A stretch of DNA of 64,000 nucleotides from contig UQDC01000003.1 of the NCBI GenBank assembly GCA_900539755.1, positions 62,001 to 126,000 on the forward strand, in the 5' to 3' direction. The DNA is from an uncultured Alistipes sp. Its GTDB lineage: Bacteria; Bacteroidota; Bacteroidia; Bacteroidales; Rikenellaceae. Below, piece after piece: positions 1-8,671 of the stretch. How positions within the stretch are numbered: the first letter of the stretch is position 1; each line of letters opens with the position of its first letter. The position numbers and the translations under genes are program-made. The notes below the pieces were generated by a model. It was given only the letters and a program-made list of their open reading frames with translations, searched no databases and was not told the origin of the DNA.

Positions 1-1
1 G

Positions 2-2287
2 GTAAAAACCACCGGTGGCTATAATGGCGTTGAATACAACAACCCCGGTCCGGCCCACTTGTCTGCCGGTCAGGAGGCCGCTGCTGTCGGCATGGCCTAC
101 ATGTTGAACATCGACGACTTTATCTTCGGATCTCACCGTAGTCACGGCGAAATTCTCGCCAAAGGTCTGCGCGCCATCGAGCTGCTCGACGACCAGACTC
201 TCGAGAAGATCATGAATGAATTTTGGGATGGTGCTACCGTCAATGTTGCCAAGAAAGCTTTCAAAGGCGGCTCTGTAAAAGACCTGGGTATCCGCTTCCT
301 GCTTTACGGAGCTTTGGCTGAAATCTTTGCCCGTACCACCGGTTTCAACAAAGGTCTGGGAGGCAGTATGCACACCTTCTTCACTCCGTTCGGTATCTAC
401 CCGAATAACGCGATCGTAGGTGGTAGCGGTAGTATCGCAGTCGGTGCTGCTCTTTACAAAAAAGTAAACCGCAAACCGGGTATCGTTGTCGCCAACCTCG
501 GTGACGCTTCAATGGCCCGCGGTCCGGTATGGGAAGGTATGACCTTCGCTGCCATGGATCAGTTCAAACAACTTTGGGAAGGTGATATGAAGGGCGGTCT
601 GCCTGTCATCATCAACATCATGGACAACCAGTACGGTATGGGTGGTCAGACCCGCGGTGAGACGATGGGCTTCGATTTTGCAGCCCGTATCGGTGCCGGT
701 GTCAACCCCGAGCAAATGCATGCAGAACGTGTGGACGGTTACAACCCGCTGGCTGTAATCGACGCATACCGCCGCAAAAAGAAGATTCTTGAAGAGGAGA
801 AGAGCGGTCCTGTTCTGATCGATGTTCTGACCTATCGTTACAGCGGTCACTCGCCCTCGGACGCTTCGTCATACCGCACCAAAGAGGAGATCGAAGCATG
901 GGAGGCACAGGATTGCATCGTTGCCTTCGGTAAAGAGTTGATCGACGCTGGTGTTGCATCTCAGGCTGATCTGGATGCCATCACCAAAGAGATCAAAGAT
1001 ATCATGTTCGATACCTTCAAACTGGCTATCGACGACGAGCTGTCACCGCGTATGGATCTGCACAAAGACCCGGAACTGCTCGGCACAATGATGTTCTCTA
1101 ACCAAAGCATCGACTCATTGTCAGACGCTAAACCGGAGGTTAACCATCCGATGAGCGAAAACCCACGTGTACAGCAGATCGCCAAAAAAGAGCGTTTCGC
1201 TTTCGACAAGGATGGCAAACCCTTCTCGAAGATGAAACAGTTCCAGCTGCGTGATGGTATTTTCGAAGCTATTATCGATCGTTTCTACAAAGACGCATCG
1301 CTGATCGCATACGGAGAAGAGAACCGCGACTGGGGTGGTGCATTCGCCGTTTACCGTGGTCTGACAGAGGCTCTGCCCTATCACCGTCTGTTCAACGCGC
1401 CGATCGCCGAAGCTGCCATTATCGGTAGCGCTATCGGTTATGCGATGTGCGGTGGCCGCGTAATCCCTGAGATCATGTACTGCGACTTCCTCGGCTGCTG
1501 CGGTGACGAGGTGTTCAACCAGCTGCCTAAATGGCAGGCCATGAGCGGCAACATTCTCAAAATGCCGGTAGTGGTTCGCGTATCAGTTGGTTCTAAATAT
1601 GGTGCTCAGCACTCTCAAGATTGGACCTCGCTGGCAGCTCACATTCCGGGTCTGAAGGTTGTTTTCCCGGTAACTCCATACGATGCCAAAGGTTTGATGA
1701 ATGCAGCATTGCAGGGGACTGACCCGGTTATCTTCTTCGAAAGCCAGCGCATTTACGACGTGGGAGAACAATTCCACGAAGGCGGTGTACCGGAAGGTTA
1801 CTATGAAATTCCGCTGGGCGAGCCCGATATCAAACGCGAAGGAAAAGACATTACAATCCTCACCATCGGAGCTACTCTGTACCGTGCTTTGGAGGCTGCA
1901 AAAATCCTCGAAGAGAAATACGGCATGAGCGCCGAAGTGATCGACGCCCGCAGCTTGGTTCCATTCAACTACGAAAAGGTACTTGCTTCAGTTAAGAAGA
2001 CCGGCCGCATCATCATCGCAGGCGATGCCACCAGCCGTGGATCGTTCCTCAACGATTTGGCCCGCAATATCACAGAATTGGCATTCGACGAGTTGGATGC
2101 ACCTCCAGTAGTTCTCGGTTCTCGTGACTGGATCACTCCTGCTTTCGAGTTGGAGTATGCCTTCTTTCCACAAGTGGACAGCTTCATAGATGCCATCCAC
2201 GAGAAGATCGTTCCGCTCAAAGGTCACGTTCCAACCCGTAACTTTACTGAGGCAGAACAAATCCGTCGCGCGAAAGCCGGAATTTAA
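2..2287 (+). CDS. 2-oxoacid dehydrogenase E1, fused alpha and beta subunits (5' partial)
   Basis: Thiamine-diphosphate-dependent E1 of the pyruvate / branched-chain / acetoin dehydrogenase type, with alpha and beta parts in one chain. It would decarboxylate a 2-oxoacid and pass the acyl group to a lipoyl E2. The reading frame is open to the first base of the window (VKTTGGYNGVEYNNPGPAHL precedes the first possible internal start), so the true start lies upstream. The alpha half carries the TPP motif NLGDASMARG followed by IMDNQYGMGG and the loop YRYSGHSPSDASSYR. The beta half runs from about QLRDGIFEAI to the C-terminal transketolase domain (GDATSRGSF, GSRDWITPAFE). No E2 or E3 lies downstream, but a lipoate ligase follows at 8.7 kb. 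The next gene starts 34 bp later, suggesting cotranscription. The substrate cannot be read from the sequence. Confidence 0.85.
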   Translation, partial: VKTTGGYNGVEYNNPGPAHLSAGQEAAAVGMAYMLNIDDFIFGSHRSHGEILAKGLRAIELLDDQTLEKIMNEFWDGATVNVAKKAFKGGSVKDLGIRFLLYGALAEIFARTTGFNKGLGGSMHTFFTPFGIYPNNAIVGGSGSIAVGAALYKKVNRKPGIVVANLGDASMARGPVWEGMTFAAMDQFKQLWEGDMKGGLPVIINIMDNQYGMGGQTRGETMGFDFAARIGAGVNPEQMHAERVDGYNPLAVIDAYRRKKKILEEEKSGPVLIDVLTYRYSGHSPSDASSYRTKEEIEAWEAQDCIVAFGKELIDAGVASQADLDAITKEIKDIMFDTFKLAIDDELSPRMDLHKDPELLGTMMFSNQSIDSLSDAKPEVNHPMSENPRVQQIAKKERFAFDKDGKPFSKMKQFQLRDGIFEAIIDRFYKDASLIAYGEENRDWGGAFAVYRGLTEALPYHRLFNAPIAEAAIIGSAIGYAMCGGRVIPEIMYCDFLGCCGDEVFNQLPKWQAMSGNILKMPVVVRVSVGSKYGAQHSQDWTSLAAHIPGLKVVFPVTPYDAKGLMNAALQGTDPVIFFESQRIYDVGEQFHEGGVPEGYYEIPLGEPDIKREGKDITILTIGATLYRALEAAKILEEKYGMSAEVIDARSLVPFNYEKVLASVKKTGRIIIAGDATSRGSFLNDLARNITELAFDELDAPPVVLGSRDWITPAFELEYAFFPQVDSFIDAIHEKIVPLKGHVPTRNFTEAEQIRRAKAGI

Positions 2288-2300
2288 TCAGAGTTCATCG

Positions 2301-2320
2301 CTAACCTAACCTAACCTAAC
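2301..2320 (+). repeat. Four tandem CTAAC pentamers abutting a start codon
   Basis: Four perfect copies of CTAAC end one base before the ATG of the PHP-domain gene. Similar AACCTAAC-like words lie just upstream of other starts in the same region (7185-7196 on the opposite strand, 9810-9816, 19915-19922). They could be untranslated-leader elements or a local slippage tract; function unknown. Confidence 0.6.
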
Positions 2321-2321
2321 C

Positions 2322-3521
2322 ATGTGTGAACTCTGTCAACCGACTTCAAGACCCAAGGTGAAGGAGGTGAGCGTCAATGCTCACCTCCACACACCATACT
2401 CCTTCAGCGCATTCGACACGCTGACCGACTCGTTGGAACGAGCGGTCGCTGAGAATGTGAAGGTGGTGGGCATTAACGACTTCTACACCACAGCCGGTTA
2501 CACCCAGTGGAACGAAGAGTGCCGCAAACGCCACCTCTATCCGCTCTTTAACATCGAATTTATCAGCCTGCACAAAGCCGACCAGGAGGCAGGGGTCAGA
2601 GTTAACGACCCGAACAATCCGGGACGAACCTACCTCAGCGGGAAAGGACTTGCCTGCCCGGCTGTTTTGCCTGAACCATACGCTTCACAACTGGCCGGTG
2701 TATGCGCCGAGACGCACGAACAGGTCAAACAGATGTGCGACAAGCTCAACGACCTGTTAGCTCGCAAAGGCAAAGATATCGTGCTCGATTTCGAATGGAT
2801 CAAGCAGAATCTGACCAGCGGTTCAATCCGTGAGCGGCACTTAGCCAAAGCGCTGCGCATGAAAGCCCAGGAAAAGTACGGCAATGCCGAAGAAGAGTTA
2901 ACTGCTTTCTTCACCGAACTGTTCGAAGGAAAACCGCTCAAATCGAAACTGAATGATCTGGCTGGTTTGGAGAATGAGATTCGCGGCAATCTGCTTAAAG
3001 CGGGTGGTGCAGCCTTCGTTGCCGAGACTCCGGCAGCATTTCTGCCTGTCGAGGATGTTCGTCAGATCATTCTGGCAGCTGGAGGCATTCCCACTTATCC
3101 ATTCTTGGCCGATGATGCCAAAGGTAATTTTACTCAGTTTGAAGCCGACGTGCGTAAGACGGCTGCAGAGCTCAAACGGAGAGGATTTTTCTCTGTCGAG
3201 TTCATTCCTACACGTAACAGTCTCGAGGTATTGGAAGAGTACGCCGGATACCTGCACGACAGTGGATTTGTCGTTACGTTCGGCAGCGAACATAACACAC
3301 CGGCCATGGAACCAATCCAACTTGCGGCACGCGGCGGAGTACCTCTCTCAGAAAAATTGCGTCAGATCAACTATGAGGGGGCGTGCGTCGTAGCGGCACA
3401 TCAAGAGTTGGTCAAGAATGGCAAACAGGGCTATGTGGACCGCGAAGGGCGCCCCGATGTCAGCAAACGTGACGAGTATATCGCCTACGGAGACCAAGCA
3501 ATCAAAGCAGTGATCGGATAA
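2322..3521 (+). CDS. PHP-domain metal-dependent hydrolase-like protein
   Basis: 399 residues. The N-terminal part (from about residue 20) carries the PHP signature NAHLHTPYSFSAF, the first metal-binding HxH of the polymerase-and-histidinol-phosphatase fold. Further candidate ligands lie in VGINDFYTT, NIEFISLH and, near the C-terminus, FGSEHNTPAM. In characterised PHP enzymes these bind two or three metal ions and cleave phosphoesters. The middle region (about residues 130-250) is mostly helical and charged and I do not recognise it. No signal peptide; probably cytosolic. It sits 34 bp after the E1 gene and 128 bp before the aldolase/dehydrogenase fusion, so a role in the same sugar pathway, for example on a sugar-phosphate intermediate, is inferred. 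The substrate is unknown. Confidence 0.75.
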   Translation: MCELCQPTSRPKVKEVSVNAHLHTPYSFSAFDTLTDSLERAVAENVKVVGINDFYTTAGYTQWNEECRKRHLYPLFNIEFISLHKADQEAGVRVNDPNNPGRTYLSGKGLACPAVLPEPYASQLAGVCAETHEQVKQMCDKLNDLLARKGKDIVLDFEWIKQNLTSGSIRERHLAKALRMKAQEKYGNAEEELTAFFTELFEGKPLKSKLNDLAGLENEIRGNLLKAGGAAFVAETPAAFLPVEDVRQIILAAGGIPTYPFLADDAKGNFTQFEADVRKTAAELKRRGFFSVEFIPTRNSLEVLEEYAGYLHDSGFVVTFGSEHNTPAMEPIQLAARGGVPLSEKLRQINYEGACVVAAHQELVKNGKQGYVDREGRPDVSKRDEYIAYGDQAIKAVIG

Positions 3522-3649
3522 TTGATATTGTCTGTTTCTGCTGCTTGATTCCAATTAGAGAATGGGAAATAGAGTCAAAACACCCTACAATCCGAGCAAG
3601 AGAGAAAAACAGACAATAAAAATTTATCCATATCGACAAACGTAAAACC

Positions 3650-5611
3650 ATGAACGAACTGAAACAACTTGTAAAAATATCCCAGTTTTACGGCTCCGAC
3701 AGCCGCTATGTTATTGCAGGAGGCGGCAACACCTCTTATAAAAATGCAGACACCTTGTGGGTAAAAGCAAGCGGACACGCTTTAGCTACGATCACTGAAG
3801 ATGGGTTTGCTGTTCTGGACCGAAAAAAACTGAATGTTATCTCTGAAAAGCAGTATTCGAGCGATACCGCTACACGAGAAGAGGAGGTTAAGAATGATCT
3901 GGCCGCAGCCTGCATCACGAAAGATCGTCGTCCCAGTGTAGAGACTTCGCTTCACAATGCACTTAGTGCCAGCTTTATCGTGCATCTGCACCCGACTTTT
4001 GTCAACGGTCTGATGTGTTCACAACAGGCTGAAGAGATAACTCACAAACTGTTCGGAGATGAAGCGCTGTACATTCCGTACATTGATCCGGGCTATATCC
4101 TGTTCAAAGAGGTGGAGAGTCAGATTCGTGAATACACAAAAAAACACGGACACGAACCTTCAATTATTCTGCTTCAAAACCACGGTATTTTCGTAGGAGC
4201 TGAATCAACCGAAAAGATTCAAGCCATTTACGACGACGTTTTGGGGAAAATTGAGAAGGCACTGACCCAAAGTCCGCTGAGAGGAGAAGCCGATGTTTGC
4301 GGCTCTGCTCAAGAGATTATTCCAGCCATCCGCATGATGGTCAGCGACAAAGGCAACCTCAAAACATTGAAAGTGATCAACAATGCTCTGATCTCCTACT
4401 TCACCGAGTCAAAAGAGCTGTTTGCCAAAATTTCAAAACCCTTCTCACCCGATATTATCGTTTACTGCAAATCGAACTACATATATATCGACAGCGAAGG
4501 AACTGAAGCCATTCTGGCAACCGCTCAACAAGAGATCGACGCTTACAAAGCAAAATACGGTTACGCTCCGAAAGTGATTTTGATCAAAGGTATCGGTTTG
4601 GTAGCTGTCGGAGATAATGCTGCTGGCTGCGACATCATTGCCGAGGTTTACCAGGACATGATGAAGATCGCTTACCTCGCACAATCTTTCGGCGGTGAGC
4701 ATCCAATGACTCAGGCACAGATCGACTTCATTGACAACTGGGAGGTCGAAAACTATCGGCGTAAAGTGAGTGCCGGTGCGACAGCCGGTCGTGTTGAAAA
4801 CAAAACAATCATCGTTACCGGTGCAGCCCAAGGTTTCGGCGAGGGCATCGCACGTTGCCTGATTCAACAAGGCGCCAACATCGTCGTTGCCGACTTGAAC
4901 GAAGTTGCTGGAGCGAAAACTGCAGAGAATCTCAACACCCTGGCTAAAAGTAACCGAGCGATTTTCGTTAAGACCAATGTAGCCGATCCGGCCAGTCTGC
5001 GCGAATTGATCCACAAAACGGTTTGTGCATTCGGAGGTCTGGATGTCTTTATCAGCAACGCCGGTGTATTGCGGGCAGGAGGTTTGGAAGAGATGACTCC
5101 CGAACATTTCGAGTTTGTCACCAAGATCAACTACAACGCCTATTTCTACTGCGCACAGGCCGCTTCTCGCGTCATGAAACTGCAGAACAAATATTGCGAA
5201 GATAATTACGGCGACATCATTCAGATCAACTCTAAATCAGGTCTGCGCGGCTCGAAAGCCAATTTTGCATACGCAGGCAGCAAGTTCGGAGGTGTAGGAC
5301 TCACCCAATCTTTCGCTTTGGAACTGGCACCGTTCCGTATCAAAGTAAATGCCGTTTGTCCCGGCAACTACTACGAAGGTCCGCTGTGGAGCAATCCCGA
5401 AAATGGACTGTTCCTGCAATATCTGCATGCAGGTAAGGTGCCAGGTGCAAAGAATGTAGAAGATGTTCGTGCATACTACATGGCACAGGTACCGATGCGT
5501 AAAGGAACTGGTCCGGAAGATGTGACCAAGGCCGTACTTTATTTGATTGAGCAGACGTGCGAAACAGGCCAGGCACTTCCTGTCACTGGAGGTCAGGTCA
5601 TGTTAAGCTAA
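3650..5611 (+). CDS. Bifunctional class II aldolase / short-chain dehydrogenase (RhaEW-like)
   Basis: 653 residues in two modules. The N-terminal class II aldolase/adducin module has GGGNTSYK, the zinc-binding pair HLHPTF and the third ligand in LLQNHGIF. The C-terminal short-chain dehydrogenase module (from about residue 380) has the NAD-binding TGAAQGFGEG, an NAG motif and the catalytic YAGSKFG. The architecture and length match the RhaEW family (Bacillus YuxG type), which cleaves L-rhamnulose-1-phosphate to DHAP and L-lactaldehyde and oxidises the lactaldehyde to L-lactate. The rha operon at 15.5-19.9 kb has kinase, isomerase, transporter and mutarotase but no aldolase, so this gene is the natural candidate. 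Related deoxy-sugar phosphates remain possible. A clear terminator follows. Confidence 0.85.
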   Translation: MNELKQLVKISQFYGSDSRYVIAGGGNTSYKNADTLWVKASGHALATITEDGFAVLDRKKLNVISEKQYSSDTATREEEVKNDLAAACITKDRRPSVETSLHNALSASFIVHLHPTFVNGLMCSQQAEEITHKLFGDEALYIPYIDPGYILFKEVESQIREYTKKHGHEPSIILLQNHGIFVGAESTEKIQAIYDDVLGKIEKALTQSPLRGEADVCGSAQEIIPAIRMMVSDKGNLKTLKVINNALISYFTESKELFAKISKPFSPDIIVYCKSNYIYIDSEGTEAILATAQQEIDAYKAKYGYAPKVILIKGIGLVAVGDNAAGCDIIAEVYQDMMKIAYLAQSFGGEHPMTQAQIDFIDNWEVENYRRKVSAGATAGRVENKTIIVTGAAQGFGEGIARCLIQQGANIVVADLNEVAGAKTAENLNTLAKSNRAIFVKTNVADPASLRELIHKTVCAFGGLDVFISNAGVLRAGGLEEMTPEHFEFVTKINYNAYFYCAQAASRVMKLQNKYCEDNYGDIIQINSKSGLRGSKANFAYAGSKFGGVGLTQSFALELAPFRIKVNAVCPGNYYEGPLWSNPENGLFLQYLHAGKVPGAKNVEDVRAYYMAQVPMRKGTGPEDVTKAVLYLIEQTCETGQALPVTGGQVMLS

Positions 5612-5633
5612 CCTGCGAACAGGTAACAAAACA

Positions 5634-5687
5634 GTCCCGCAGGAAGCTCGATATTTTTAACGAGTTTTTGCGGGACCTATTTTTATT
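5634..5687 (+). terminator. Rho-independent terminator after the RhaEW-like gene
   Basis: Stem GTCCCGCA ... TGCGGGAC with an inner GCTCG/CGAGT pairing, followed by CTATTTTTATT. It separates the upstream genes from the alcohol dehydrogenase gene. Confidence 0.8.
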
Positions 5688-5698
5688 AATTTAATGCG

Positions 5699-5706
5699 TA
5701 TATTTG
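5699..5706 (+). promoter_or_regulatory. Bacteroidota -7 element before the alcohol dehydrogenase gene
   Basis: TATATTTG matches TAnnTTTG and lies 37 bp before the ATG at 5744, just after a terminator. The -33 box is weak (AT-rich, no clean TTTG). Confidence 0.5.
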
Positions 5707-5743
5707 CAGCCGAAAGCGGCAAGTATCGTTAAAACAAGCTATC

Positions 5744-7021
5744 ATGAAAACGAAAGCAGTCAGACTATACGGCAAGAACGACCTCCGAATGGAGGAGTTT
5801 GAGCTGCCGCAAATCAGCGAGGATCAAATCCTGGCCAAAGTTATGTGTGACAGCATCTGCATGTCGTCATACAAAGCTTCACATGAGGCAGATATTCACA
5901 AACGTGTACCTCGTGATATCGCCGAAAACCCGGTGATCATCGGCCACGAGTTTGCCGGTGAAATCATCGAAGTCGGAGCCAAATGGAAAAATCAGTTCAC
6001 TCCCGGTCAAAAATTCTCCATTCAGCCTGCGCTGAACTATGAGAACGGGCCGGTCGGGGTATTAAGTGCACCGGGATACTCTTATCACCATATCGGCGGT
6101 GATGCCACTTATGTGGTTATTCCCAACGAAGTGATGGAAAAGGGATGCCTGCTCAACTATACCGGTAAAGGTTTCTATCCGGCTGCATTGGCTGAACCGC
6201 TCTCATGCGTAATCGGAGCCATGCATGCCAACTACCACATCACCCCCGGATCGTATGTTCACCAGATGGAGATTGCTGACGGAGGTTGCATGGCAATTCT
6301 GGCAGGTGTCGGTCCGATGGGATTGGCAGCAATCAATTACGCCATCCACCGCAAAGACCGGAAACCTCGGCTGCTGGTAGTAACCGATATCGATCAAAGC
6401 CGTTTGGATCGTGCAGCATCGCTCTACTCTCCAGAAGAGGCTGCCAAAAATGGCATCGAACTGAAATATGTCAATACCGGCGCAATGGCAGATCCTACCG
6501 CCGAGCTGAAAGCGCTTACAGGCGGGAATGGCTACAACGATGTCTTTGTCTTTGCCCCGGTGGTTCCTGTAGTAGAACAGGCAGATGCCATCCTGGCTTT
6601 TGATGGTTGCTTGAACTTCTTTGCAGGACCGGCCAAGACCGACTTCAAAGCTCCGTTCAATTTCTACAACGTACACTACGCTTATACCCACGTTGTAGGA
6701 ACCAGTGGAGGAAATACGGCAGATATGATCGAAGCGCTAAAGATGATGAGCGAAGGACTCGATCCGGCCGGACTGGTCACTCACGTAGGAGGTTTGAATG
6801 CTGTAATCGACACAACGCTCAATCTGCCTTCGATTCCAGGCGGAAAGAAACTGATATACACCCACATCGACATGCCGCTAACCCCGATTGCGGATTTCGA
6901 AAAACTGGGTGAAAAACAACCGGTGTTTGCAGAACTGGCCAAGATCTGCGCACGCCACAAAGGTTTGTGGAACATCGAAGCCGAAGAGTATCTTCTGGCT
7001 AATGCTGACAAGCTCGCATAG
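5744..7021 (+). CDS. Zinc-dependent alcohol dehydrogenase (MDR family)
   Basis: 425 residues, a medium-chain dehydrogenase/reductase. The catalytic-zinc region is visible: Cys in MCDSICMSSY, GHEFAGEI, and Glu in LAEPLSCVIGA. The nucleotide-binding GxGxxG-like motif is AGVGPMGLAAI, followed by an acidic strand end (VVTDIDQSR) that favours NAD. The structural-zinc four-cysteine loop of classical ADHs is missing. It is longer than most sorbitol or threonine dehydrogenases, with an extended tail after GGKKLIYTHIDMPL resembling the sorbose-1-phosphate reductase / sorbitol dehydrogenase branch. The gene lies between two aldolase genes with its own promoter candidate, so it probably oxidises or reduces a sugar alcohol or an aldehyde released by an aldolase; the exact substrate is unknown. 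Confidence 0.8.
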   Translation: MKTKAVRLYGKNDLRMEEFELPQISEDQILAKVMCDSICMSSYKASHEADIHKRVPRDIAENPVIIGHEFAGEIIEVGAKWKNQFTPGQKFSIQPALNYENGPVGVLSAPGYSYHHIGGDATYVVIPNEVMEKGCLLNYTGKGFYPAALAEPLSCVIGAMHANYHITPGSYVHQMEIADGGCMAILAGVGPMGLAAINYAIHRKDRKPRLLVVTDIDQSRLDRAASLYSPEEAAKNGIELKYVNTGAMADPTAELKALTGGNGYNDVFVFAPVVPVVEQADAILAFDGCLNFFAGPAKTDFKAPFNFYNVHYAYTHVVGTSGGNTADMIEALKMMSEGLDPAGLVTHVGGLNAVIDTTLNLPSIPGGKKLIYTHIDMPLTPIADFEKLGEKQPVFAELAKICARHKGLWNIEAEEYLLANADKLA

Positions 7022-7069
7022 AGTTTCTCATCGGCTGAGATGCAACGACAGGCCTGACACAACAAACTG

Positions 7070-7108
7070 CACTGCAGGGTGAAACAAGACACGGTTTCAC
7101 CCGCAGTG
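7070..7108. repeat. Intergenic inverted repeat (hairpin)
   Basis: CACTGC-A-GGGTGAAAC pairs with GTTTCACCC-GCAGTG around an 8-nt loop (one bulged A). No T tract follows, so it is not a standard terminator. It may stabilise the upstream mRNA or mark a processing site. Confidence 0.6.
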
Positions 7109-7184
7109 TAGGATACGGGAACACAAACCCAAGAGTTGAAAAAACAATAACGACCGGCATGAGCCGGACAAATAAAAAACAATT

Positions 7185-7196
7185 TTAGGTTAGGTT
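7185..7196 (+). repeat. TTAGG pentamer tract abutting a start codon
   Basis: TTAGGTTAGGTT ends directly at the ATG of the tandem aldolase gene. It is the reverse complement of the CTAAC tract found before the PHP-domain gene. Confidence 0.5.
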
Positions 7197-8501
7197 ATGA
7201 AACAGTTAGACACCAAGTTGATGCATCCTGCCGAACAGATTACGGTGATCATCGGCCGTATCTATCGCAGTGGCATGACGACCACATCGGGCGGTAACGT
7301 CTCGATCATGGACGACAATGGCGACATGTGGATTACCCCGAGTGCGATTGACAAAGGTTCGTTGACCGAAAAGGACATCATCTGTGTGAAAGCGGATGGT
7401 ACCATTATCGGTCCGCACAAACCCTCTTCGGAGTACCCCTTCCACAAAGCGATTTATCAGATGCGTCCCGGCATGCGTGCCGTAATCCATGCACACCCAC
7501 CCGCATTGGTATCGTTCAGCATCGTTCACAAAATTCCAAATACCAATATCATTCCGCAGGCTCGCCGCATTTGCGGTAAGATCGGATTTGCACCTTATGC
7601 ATGTCCGGGCAGCCAGGAACTGGGTAAGAAAATTGCGACTGAATTCCGCAACCACCCTGACTACAAAGCTGTCATCATGGAGAACCATGGTGTTGTGCTT
7701 TGCGGTGAGGATTTGATGGATGCTTATCAGCGTTTCGAAACCCTGGAGTTGTGTGCACGTACTGAACTGAACGCCAAAGTTCTGGGTGATCCGACCTATT
7801 TGACAGACGAGCAGATCGGTCGCCACGATGCATCTCTTCCGACAGATTACCCACACTTCATGGGTGTAAGTTATCCTTCGGACGAACGTGCAATCCGTAC
7901 CGACATTTGCCGCATTGTACGTCGTTCTTGCGACCAGGGTTTGATGATCAGTACTTATGGTACCGTATCAGTTCGCTGGCGCGGAAATGACTTCCTGATC
8001 ACCCCTCCGGGTGTACCCCGTTGGGACATTGAGCCGGAAAACATCGTTCAGGTGAAAAACGGCATGGTAGAGGCTGGTAAGATCCCGAGCCGCTCGGTTG
8101 CTATGCACCAGGCTATTTACCAAAGCAACCCGAACATCGATTCAATCATCCTGACCCAGTCACCCTATTTGATGGGCTTCTGTACATCAGGCATTAAATT
8201 CGATGTCCGTACGATCCCTGAGAGCTGGATTCAGTTGCAGGATGTACCTTTGGTACCATTCAACCTGCAATACGAAGATCCCAACGCAATCGCAGAGATG
8301 ACCAAAACACATCCTTGCCTGCTGTTGGCCAACGACTCAGTGCTGATCACCGGCAAAAAGCTGATCGACACTTTCGACCACCTCGAAGTTGCTGAATTCA
8401 GTGCTAAATCGCTGATTATGGCAGCTCCGATCGGAACACTGCAGCCAATCAACGACAAGGAGATCGAAGAGTTGCGTGTTGCTTTCCACGTAGGTCAGTA
8501 G
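7197..8501 (+). CDS. Tandem class II aldolase/adducin-domain protein
   Basis: 434 residues containing two class II aldolase/adducin folds. The first (about residues 1-210) is complete: TSGGNVSIMD, the metal pair HAHPPALV, and the third His in IMENHGVVL. The second (about residues 220-430) keeps the fold, with YGTVSVRW echoing the substrate loop, but has TQSPYLMG where HxH should be and LLANDSVLI where the NHG motif should be, so it has lost all three metal ligands. The first domain should be a zinc aldolase or epimerase acting on a short sugar phosphate (fuculose-1-phosphate or ribulose-5-phosphate type). The second may be structural or a binding domain. Class II aldolases are normally homotetramers, so an internal pseudo-dimer would give an alternating assembly (inference). 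Confidence 0.8.
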   Translation: MKQLDTKLMHPAEQITVIIGRIYRSGMTTTSGGNVSIMDDNGDMWITPSAIDKGSLTEKDIICVKADGTIIGPHKPSSEYPFHKAIYQMRPGMRAVIHAHPPALVSFSIVHKIPNTNIIPQARRICGKIGFAPYACPGSQELGKKIATEFRNHPDYKAVIMENHGVVLCGEDLMDAYQRFETLELCARTELNAKVLGDPTYLTDEQIGRHDASLPTDYPHFMGVSYPSDERAIRTDICRIVRRSCDQGLMISTYGTVSVRWRGNDFLITPPGVPRWDIEPENIVQVKNGMVEAGKIPSRSVAMHQAIYQSNPNIDSIILTQSPYLMGFCTSGIKFDVRTIPESWIQLQDVPLVPFNLQYEDPNAIAEMTKTHPCLLLANDSVLITGKKLIDTFDHLEVAEFSAKSLIMAAPIGTLQPINDKEIEELRVAFHVGQ

Positions 8502-8671
8502 TTCACGTCCGATCTTCCACAACAAGTGATTTGTTCTTGAACCTGGATCAATAGATCATGGCACACTGTCCAGTTCTCATTCCAGAGGTTAAGGGACCAA
8601 GTCACCATGAAGGAAGCAACGGAAATTTGAACAAACAATAATGACAAAGGACCAATGACAACCCATTCAAG

